Of a stretch of 64,000 nucleotides of DNA, positions 57,006-64,000 are shown piece by piece. Below the pieces are notes generated by a model. The model was not told where the DNA came from. It did no database searches and was given only the letters and a program-made list of their open reading frames with translations. Numbering within the stretch: the first letter of the stretch is position 1; each line of letters begins with the position of its first letter. The stretch lies in the NCBI RefSeq assembly GCF_963169125.1, contig NC_084802.1, forward strand, positions 116,068,903 through 116,132,902, in the 5' to 3' direction. Source of the stretch: Humulus lupulus. Taxonomy: Eukaryota > Streptophyta > Magnoliopsida > Rosales > Cannabaceae. The position numbers and the translations under genes are program-made.

Positions 57006-58478
57006 CACACAACATTTTCTAGTACATGGATATGGCACAACACAAACAAAAAGTAATTAGTACACACCCCCAAGGATTTCCTGAGGGAATCAAACCTGAC
57101 TGTATCAAGGGATTTTGTAAAAATATCTGCAATTCGTTTGTCAACCTCAATATATTCTAAGACCAAAGTTTTATTTTCAACAAGTTCCTGATAAAATGAT
57201 GACGAATGTCAATGTGTTTAGTGCGAGAGTTTTGAACAAGTTTTTTGAGATATTAATGGCACTAGTATTATCACAAAAAATAGTCAAGGTGTCAAGATCA
57301 AACCCATAATTTGTCATCATTTGTTTCATCCATAATAATTGAGTACAACAGCTTCCTGCAACTATGTACTCAGCCTCAGTAGTTGACAAGGAGATTGAAT
57401 TTTATTTCTTGCTGTGCCAGGAAACCAGATTGTTTCCTAGATAGAAACATCTACCACTTGTACTTTTTCTGTCATCTGCATTACTTGCCCAATCAGCATC
57501 ACTGAAACAAACAAGGTTAGAGTTTGTTTCCTTTGAGTACCAAATTCCATACTCCTGAGTTCCATTTACATAGTGAATGATTCTCTTTACAACTGTCACA
57601 TGAGATTCCATAGGATTCCCTTGATACCGAGCACATACCCCAACATTGTAGCTAATGTCAGGACGACTAGCCGGTGTTGGATCTACCTTTACACCATTTT
57701 CATCCTTGGTCAGTTTGACCCTGGTTTCCATTGGTGTTTTGGCATGTTTAGCAGACTCCATCCCAACTTTCTTGATCAAATTTTTGGCATACTTACTTTG
57801 AGAGATGAAGGTTCCATCTTTTGTCTGTTTGACTTGCAATCCTAGGAAGTAATTTAACTCTCCTACCATGCTCATTTCAAATTCATCTTTCATTTGCATG
57901 ACAAAATCCTGCACTTGACTGTTAGAAGTGGAACCAAACAATATCATCGACATAAATTTGAGCAATAATAATGTCAAAATCAACATTTTTAATGAACAAA
58001 GTTTTATCAACTCCACCTCTCCGATAACCATTTAAAACAAGAAATTGAGTTAACCTTTCATACCAGCTCTAGGAGGTTGTTTTAAACCATAAAGAGCCTT
58101 TTTGAGTTGAAAAACATGATCTGGAAAATGTGGATCTTCAAAACCCTTTGGTTGTTCAACAAATGGCTCTTCATTTAATATACTGTTCAAAAATGCATAT
58201 TTGACATCCATTTGATATAGTTGAAAACCAACAATGTGAGCCATAGCTAGTAATAGCCTAATAGACTCAAGTTTAGCAAGAGGAGCAAAATTTTCATCAA
58301 AGTCTACCCCTTCTACTTGCGTGTAACCTTGTGCCACCAACCTAGGCTTATTTCTAATTATTGGACCAAATTCATCAAATTTATTTTTAAAAATCCATTT
58401 AGTGCAAATAACGTTGGCATAATTAGGCCTAGGGACAAGAGTCCAGATATCATTTCTAGAAAATTGTTCCAACTCTTA
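57006..58478 (-). pseudogene. Copia reverse transcriptase and RNase H
   Basis: 58472-58050 carries the RT start (IWTLVPRPNYANVICTKWIF, then LVAQGYTQVEGVDFDENFAP and LKKALYGLKQPPRA). A one-base loss near 58060 shifts the frame, and the catalytic YVDD coding sequence is still readable at about 57943-57954. A second shift follows before GSTSNSQVQDFVMQM. The RNase H part (57540-57062) has CFSDADWASNADDRKSTSG, STTEAEYIVAGSC and, near the end, RIADIFTKSL. A TAA at 58476-58478 also interrupts the frame upstream. The order integrase before RT identifies Ty1/copia. Confidence 0.88.
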
Positions 58479-58793
58479 TTGCATTGATTTAATCCAGGAT
58501 TCATCACACAAAGCCCCTTTCACATTTTTAGGCTCAAAAGATGAAGTAAAACACACAAATTGAAAAAGATTCACATACCTTCTTCTGGTGACCATACTGT
58601 CCTCAATGTTACCAAGAATGAGGTCAGTAGGGTGATTCTTTTTAACTCTAGTAGAAGGTTCTCTCTTAATTGAATCAGTGATAATTTATGGACCCTCCTT
58701 CACTGTTTGTTCAGGGGTTGTTGCAACAAGTTCAGGTTCTGTTGCTACTATTGCTGAAACTGTGGTCACAGAATCACTTCCAGGTACATCAAA

Positions 58794-59723
58794 TTATTTT
58801 CGTTGAGTGTTTTCATCGATTAACCTATCAATTTCTTCTTCACTAGAATATTTAGAAAAATCTTTCAAATCATCAATAACAATATTTGAAGATTCCATCA
58901 CAACTTGAGTTCTCATGTTAAAAACACGATAAGCTCTACTATTAATGGAGTAGCCAAGAAAAACACCCACATCACTTTTGGCATCAAATTTTCCAATATT
59001 TTCTAGATCCCTAAGGATGTAACACACACAACCAAACACATGAAAGTAACTTACATTAGGCTTTTTACCTTTCCAAATTTCATATGGGGTTTTGCTAGTT
59101 CCTGATCGTAAGAAAACACGGTTGATTATGTAACAAGAAGTGTTAATTGCCTCAGCCCATAGTCTTTTTGAAAGTTTTTTGCTATCCAACACTACCCTAG
59201 CCATTTTTTGAAGGGTTCAATTTTTCCTTTCAACAACTCCATTTTGTTCAGGAGTTTTAGGCGCTGAGAACTCATGAGAAATACCTAGTGATTTATAAAA
59301 TTCATCATAAACAGTATTCTCAAATTCTTTGCCATTATCACTTCTGATTCTTACAATCTTACCTATATTGCAATCCTTTTCAACTCTTAATTTCATGCAA
59401 ATAGTTTTAAAGGCATCAAAAGTATCTGATTTTTCTCTCAAGAAATCAACCTAAGTAAAGTGAGAAAAATCATCAACACATACAAAAATGTACCTTTTTC
59501 CATTAATACTTTCAACTTGAATTGGACCCATAAGGTCCATATGCAAAAGTTCAAGAACTTTTGAAGTATTAATTCCTGTGACACTTTTGTGAGAATTTTT
59601 CAATTTTTTCCCCAACTGGCATGGTTCACATTTACCTGCAGATTCTTTACCCAATTTAGGTAACCCACGAACTAATCCTGCATTTGCAATCTTTTTCAAA
59701 TTTTTTAAATTTATATGTCCCAA
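58794..59723 (-). pseudogene. Copia integrase
   Basis: 59723-59451 has the gag-pre-integrase zinc motif (GHINLKNLKK, then CEPCQLGK) and the first catalytic Asp in LLHMDLMGPIQVES. 59441-59217 has the second Asp in IRSDNGKEFEN and Glu in TPEQNGVVERKN. 59204-58794 continues with the C-terminal part (TPYEIWKGKKPNVSYFHVFG, GVFLGYS). Small breaks separate the three parts (a stop at 59451 and one near 59217). Residues of the DDE triad are intact. Confidence 0.88.
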
Positions 59724-60304
59724 TTTTCGTGCCGTAAATCTGTTGTATTACCTATGGCTGAATGACATGTGAGTGTTGGTGAGAGTGTATAACAATTATC
59801 AATGGATCTATATCCTTTCAAAACGCTCATACAATTTTCATCAACAACATTGCAATCATCACGAGAAAAATTTACTATGAAGCCTTGGTCACAGATTTGA
59901 CTTATGCTAATCAGATTAGTCTTAAGTCCCTCTACAAGAAAAACATTTCTTAATTTCGGTAACCCATCAAGATTTAGAGTACATTTTCCAACAATATTTC
60001 CTGTCATACCATCACCAAAAGTTACAACACAACATTTCAAAGATTTGAAATTAGTGAGTATACTTATATCACCTTTCATGTGTCTGGAGCATCCACTATC
60101 AAAATACCAGGAATTAGATGCACCCGTTTTATGACAAGTAAATGCAGCATGGCAATTTAATTTTTTCTATATCCAAACCTTTTTGGATGGTTTTTTCACA
60201 ATATTTTTTGTTTTACTATAACAATTGAGATAATTATTTTTTAAAAAATTCATCATAGTAAAACATTTAGGTCGGATGTGCCCTTTTACTCCACAAAAAT
60301 GACA
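59724..60304 (-). pseudogene. Copia protease and second zinc knuckle
   Basis: At about 60085-60100 the - strand encodes the active-site motif DSGCS, followed by RHM, in SWYFDSGCSRHMKGD, the standard copia protease signature. The protease segment continues through NIVGKCTLNLDGLPKLRNVF and LISISQICDQG. Upstream, CHFCGVKGHIRPKC at 60263-60304 is a CCHC knuckle. Frame changes near 59710 separate it from integrase. Confidence 0.82.
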
Positions 60305-60885
60305 AATGGGAATAAAATGCCCACTTTTATTGTTTCTGAGAAACTTGGTCTGTGTAACAACTGTTGAAACAGATTGTACTTTTGTAGCATCAGCTAACGG
60401 AGATGTTCCTACAGAAATGTTAGTGGTTCAGCCAGAAATAATTCCAGATTCTACAAAAATGGTTTTGCCTCTTGATTTGGACCCATCAGATCCCAATCCA
60501 GAAAAATTAACTAGTTTTTGACCTACAACAATTACATCATCCAAAATCCTAGAATCTGGATTAAGCATTTTATACCTTTAGCCATGTGATTAATTTCATT
60601 TGATAATCGCTTAATTTCACAATATTTCACAATCTTTAGCAATAACTTCATTCTCAAGGTTCTTTATAGTATTTTCAAGTTCATCATTCCTTTTTTATCA
60701 ATATTTGTTATTGCTAAGCGATTATCATAACATACTTTTAACCACTAATCGTGCATGTCTTTGTATGATTCTTTCAAAGAATCCTCATACAGATCAAATT
60801 CATTGGATTCACATTCAGAATTTTCTTCTTGAACTATGTTGTTCAAACAAACAAACCTTTTTTTATCCTGCGAATTTAAAGTTAG
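60305..60885 (-). pseudogene. Copia gag-protease linker, degenerate
   Basis: The - strand sequence between the two zinc knuckles has several stops and no clear domain. It was probably the Glu/Lys-rich coiled region usual between the knuckles in this type of gag; some sequence rich in AAT/GAA codons (60600-60850) supports this weakly. Confidence 0.4.
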
Positions 60886-61906
60886 TTAAAAAACAACAGA
60901 AGTTAAGGCAAGGTTTGTGTTATCTTCTTCATCACTACTTTCAGAGTCCTGATCACTCCAAGTAGCTGTCATTACCTTTTTATTCTTCTTTAGTGTGTTG
61001 ACACATTCAGATTGAATATGAGCAAATCCTTCACATTCCCTGCATTGCACACCTCTTCTATTGCTATTATCAAAATTTTTAGAGAAGTGGTTACCTTTGG
61101 AAGATTTGAATGTAGGTTTCTTGTTCCCAAATTTTTTAATGTACTTTTGAAATTTTTTTGTCAACAGGGCCATCTCATCTTCACCATCATTTTCATCTGA
61201 GTCTTTCTCCTTTGATGATTTGAGAGCAACTAATTGTTCTTTGAGAGCATTCGGTTTTTCCTTTTGACGAATTTGTTGATTTATTTCAAAAGTTCGTAGT
61301 GAACCCATCAACTCCTCCACTTTCATTGTGTCAAGATTTTTTGCCTCCTCAATAGTCGAATGATTAGTTTGAAACCTGTCAGGAAGAACTCTAACAATTC
61401 TTTGAACTAACACACTATTTTCCAATTTTTCACTCAAGGCAAAATATTCATTAGCAATATTAGATAATCATTCATAGAATTCAGTGAAAGACTCAGTTTC
61501 AGTCATTCTAAGATTTTCAAATCTTGTAGTTAAAATTACAAGCCTACAGCGCTTGACATCAGCAGTTCCTTCAAATTGGGTTTGAAGAATTTTCCAAGCC
61601 TCTTTGGCGGACTCACATGAAGAAATTAATTTTATATATTCTTCACCAACACCATTAAAGATAGCATGCAAGGCTTTGTTATTATAACTAGACAATTTAT
61701 CTTCAGCATCATTCCAGTTGATTTCAGATTTTACCTTTGTGAGATCATCAGATTCAGCAGGTGGTGTCCAACAAGTTAAGATTGATCTCCATGCCTTTCC
61801 ATCCAATGATTTGATGAAAGCTTTCATTCTAACATTCCAATAAGGATAGTTAGAGTCATTCAACAAGGGAGGATGTTATTGAACCACCTTCTGCAAAGAA
61901 AGACAT
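60886..61906 (-). pseudogene. Copia gag
   Basis: A start MSFFAEGGSI lies at 61906. A one-base shift leads into 61866-61468, with LNDSNYPYWNVRMKAFIKSL, the N-terminal gag motif of many plant copia elements, and SAKEAWKILQTQFEGTADVK. A stop at about 61468 (expected YE-x-V) precedes 61437-60886, which has RIVRVLPDRFQTNHSTIEEA and a knuckle CRECEGFAHIQSEC at about 61010-61051. Gag forms the virus-like particle. The two halves are otherwise well preserved. Confidence 0.82.
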
Positions 61907-61968
61907 TTCACAAGGCACAAAAACAAACGGAAAAAAAATACAAGATCACACTAATAGTTTAGTGACTC

Positions 61969-61980
61969 GCTCTGATACCA
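61969..61980 (-). other. Copia primer binding site (initiator-Met tRNA)
   Basis: On the - strand TGGTATCAGAGC, the exact complement of the initiator-Met tRNA 3' end, lies three bases after the 5' LTR. Confidence 0.93.
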
Positions 61981-61983
61981 ATT

Positions 61984-63049
61984 GAAATTCCGTATCTTAA
62001 TATTACCAAGTGATTTAAAATAAACAACTTAATTAAATGCAGAAAACTGAGTAAGTTCTTTAGACAGAATTCAGTTTTGTTAACACTACTTATGCAACTG
62101 TTTAAACTGAAACAGAAAAACAGGTAAAAATTCAACACACGAGAATTTTTATGTGGTTCAGAAATCTTTTCAGATAACCTACATCCATGGGACCACGCCC
62201 AGAGAATAAACAAATTAGTAAAGAAATAATGTGTACAAAAGCATTGACTTAACCAATGTAAGACTCCCTCTTAAACTATTGCTGCAATCCTGTTGTACTT
62301 TTCTCTATGAATCTGGTTTTGATGAAATGCTGATTCTCTTGAAATCCCTTCAAAGAATAGCGAGTGCTCACTTCCTCCCAAAGTGAGACTCATATGGAAT
62401 CCTCTCCCGAAGATCCTTATGAACACACTCACAATAGACACTACCTGTTTACAAGGACTAGATAGATATCCACAAGTACACTCAACACTCTCAAAAAAAT
62501 TAAGGTGAACAAACTTAATCTCTACAAATAAAAACACTCTTCAAAATAACATAATGTTTACAAATTTCCAAATGGAAGAGATGAAATTTCCAAAGGCCTT
62601 AGCAAGGTATTTATAGCAAAAAAAATCATCCAAGGCCATCATTTTCTGAGATCTTTGTAATCAATTTGCAAATTTCCTTTGATTTAGGAAATCAGCCAGC
62701 CAGATGAATTCTGTGTCAACAGAAAAGGAAACTGATGAGTCAGTAACGCCATCAAATTTATTTGGTAGAATGAACATGGTCATTTCTTTTGACCATGTTC
62801 ATTTTTTAAACCTTCTTTATTCCAGAATGAACATAATCCCTGAAAATATTCTCACAAGATAAAACACAATATTTTACCAATAAAGATTGATTGTGATAAA
62901 TAAGGTAAAAATTGTATTCACACTAAAAGAGATTTTCACTTAAAAAACCAGCAGAATTATGAGATGATTATTTAAAGATATGTTGCTATTTTTTTAGGAA
63001 TTTTAAAATATTTTGTCTAAAAATAAAGTTATCCAATCAGGATTTTACA
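61984..63049 (-). repeat. Copia element 5' LTR
   Basis: It is 1,066 bp and matches 33692-34754. It starts at 63049 with TGTAAAATCCTG and ends at 61984 with ...TTTCA on the - strand. AGGGA follows at 63050-63054. Confidence 0.93.
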
Positions 63050-63054
63050 AGGGA

Positions 63055-63733
63055 TCTTTAATTATTTGCTGCTAGTAAAGTCCACTATCATTAAGAATGC
63101 AATGGTTTAGATCCAGATCATTGAACATAATGACATTAAGGTAGAGATACCTTATGTAATTGAGTTACACAGGACTGGACCAAACATGAGTTGAACTCTT
63201 TTATAATATACTATGGGAAATTTCATGTATTGTGGATCATAATATACTTTAATTAATATATATATATATGTCAGTATAATCAACAATCCCCAAACTATGT
63301 CATTTTGTAAATTTTAGACACAATTTCCCATCCCATTAACAACCCCTCTCTCTCTCTATAACTATCTCTCAAACTCTCTCAACCCCTCTCTCATTCTCTA
63401 CCACGATGGCACCCCCAACCACCACCCCATGGTGGCAGCGCACCATCTTCTCAATCTACCACCGTTATTAACGTTGTCCTCTCCATTGACGTTGATACCT
63501 TCCATCACATTAAAGCACCCTTTTAAATATCCATTTCTTCATTTTTTTTTATGCTTTGATGATTCAAAATACAATCCAAAACTTACACCTAAGAAACAAT
63601 TGTCTTAAGAAACTCAATTATAGATTTCAAACACTTTTGACAAGATTTTTGGGTTTTATTTGAATTTTTCTCAAATTAATAATTTTGAAAAATTGAAGAA
63701 AAATGATGTCTAATGATGGTGATGCGATGGTGT
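63055..63733. other. AT-rich flank of the copia insertion
   Basis: No gene is recognised. A CT-rich stretch (63345-63400) leads to a short frame starting ATGGCACCCCC (about 63405) that stops after about 22 codons. It could be a 5' UTR-like remnant but is not supported as a gene. Confidence 0.4.
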
Positions 63734-64000
63734 CACTACTACAAAAATAGGCTTTCCTGACAGTTTTTAACTGTCACTATTGAGTAACAACGACATTCGA
63801 CTAATTGTCGTATTTGCCTATACCGGTGTAGGGGTCACAACGCCGACAGTTAAAAACTGTCGTTGTTGCTGGCAACGCCGACAGTTATAAGCTGACATTG
63901 TTTCTGGCAATGTCGACAATTATTAGCTGTCGTCATTGATGGCAACGCCGACAGTTAATAACTGTCATGGTTGGCTCTCTATGGCGACATTTTTTAACTG
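63734..64000 (+). mobile_element. Left end of a third CACTA-like element (runs off window)
   Basis: CACTACTACAAAAATAGGC at 63734 resembles the termini of CACTA 1 and 2. It is preceded by TGT, the possible target duplication, and followed by subterminal repeats with palindromic cores. The other end is outside the window, so the superfamily call rests on one terminus. Confidence 0.6.
63842..63981 (+). repeat. 35-bp subterminal tandem repeat with palindromic cores
   Basis: Units start at 63842, 63877, 63912 and 63947, an exact 35-bp period. The first contains CGACAGTTAAAAACTGTCG, a near-perfect palindrome; the others are variants (for example GACAGTTATAAGCTGACA). The same palindrome recurs singly at about 63769-63784 (ACAGTTTTTAACTGTC). 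Confidence 0.85.

Larger units (their letters stand above)
33692..63049 (-). mobile_element. Ty1/copia retrotransposon, 29.4 kb because of nested insertions (SIRE-like)
   Basis: Near-identical LTRs lie at 33692-34754 (3' LTR, as the element is on the - strand) and 61984-63049 (5' LTR). They are flanked by AGGGA at 33687-33691 and 63050-63054. Inside are a tRNA-iMet primer site, gag, protease, integrase, RT-RNase H (the copia order) and a further ORF downstream of pol. Removing the Tekay element and the CACTA with their duplicated bases leaves about 10.2 kb. Size, extra ORF and the multiple GGGGGAG tracts suggest the SIRE/Maximus lineage; this lineage call is an inference. All ORFs are broken. 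Confidence 0.9.

Noticed and set aside
63405..63471. Short frame starting ATGGCACCCCC after a CT-rich stretch
   Set aside because: It is only about 22 codons before a stop, with no recognisable domain. It may be a 5' UTR remnant.

Overview
This window is plant nuclear DNA. It is AT-rich, packed with nested LTR retrotransposons of both superfamilies, and carries CACTA DNA transposons that hold fragments of ordinary plant genes. The host gene fragments and LTR families fit a dicot; I cannot name the species from sequence alone. I see no intact single-copy host gene, rRNA, tRNA or CRISPR. Almost every coding region belongs to a mobile element and carries stops or frameshifts.

Layout. (1) 1-7266: a Tat-lineage Ty3/gypsy element on the + strand, cut by the window start. 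It has gag, protease, RT, two RNase H domains, integrase, a tandem-repeat 3' UTR and a three-exon antisense gene, and it ends abruptly against a copia-type LTR piece (about 7264-8235). (2) 8236-13540: AT-rich DNA and a degenerate 21-bp (105-bp higher-order) repeat field, split by a solo LTR at 9663-11854 (TSD TATTG). (3) 13541-26011: a structurally complete but decayed Tat element (TSD GAAGT) inserted in the same repeat field. (4) 27442-33461: a CACTA element (TSD TTG) with a decayed Ulp1-type peptidase gene; it contains a 3.8-kb solo LTR at 27747-31534 (TSD ATTAT). (5) 33692-63049: one Ty1/copia element on the - strand (TSD AGGGA), stretched to 29.4 kb by two insertions. These are a Tekay/Del chromovirus at 36491-46204 (TSD ACCTT) inside the copia extra ORF, and a 9.4-kb CACTA at 47180-56583 (TSD CAT) between copia pol and that ORF. 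The CACTA itself holds a second solo LTR at 51794-53959 (TSD TCTAT). (6) 63734-64000: the left end of a third CACTA-like element running off the window.

Most notable is the CACTA at 47180-56583. It carries exon-like pieces, all on the + strand and with recognisable splice borders, that resemble several unrelated plant genes: a SAP30-like protein, diacylglycerol kinase, a uridine kinase/UPRTase-like protein, a possible MON2-like protein, and two pieces I could not assign. It looks like a multi-gene Pack-CACTA. Insertion order can be read from the nesting. The copia element came first, then the Tekay element and the CACTA (their mutual order is unknown), and the solo LTR entered the CACTA last. 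Many stops in the two Tat copies look like C-to-T changes (CAG to TAG, CGA to TGA), as expected for long-methylated, silenced DNA.

All positions and duplications were read by eye. No alignment or database search was run, so family names rest on recognised motifs.
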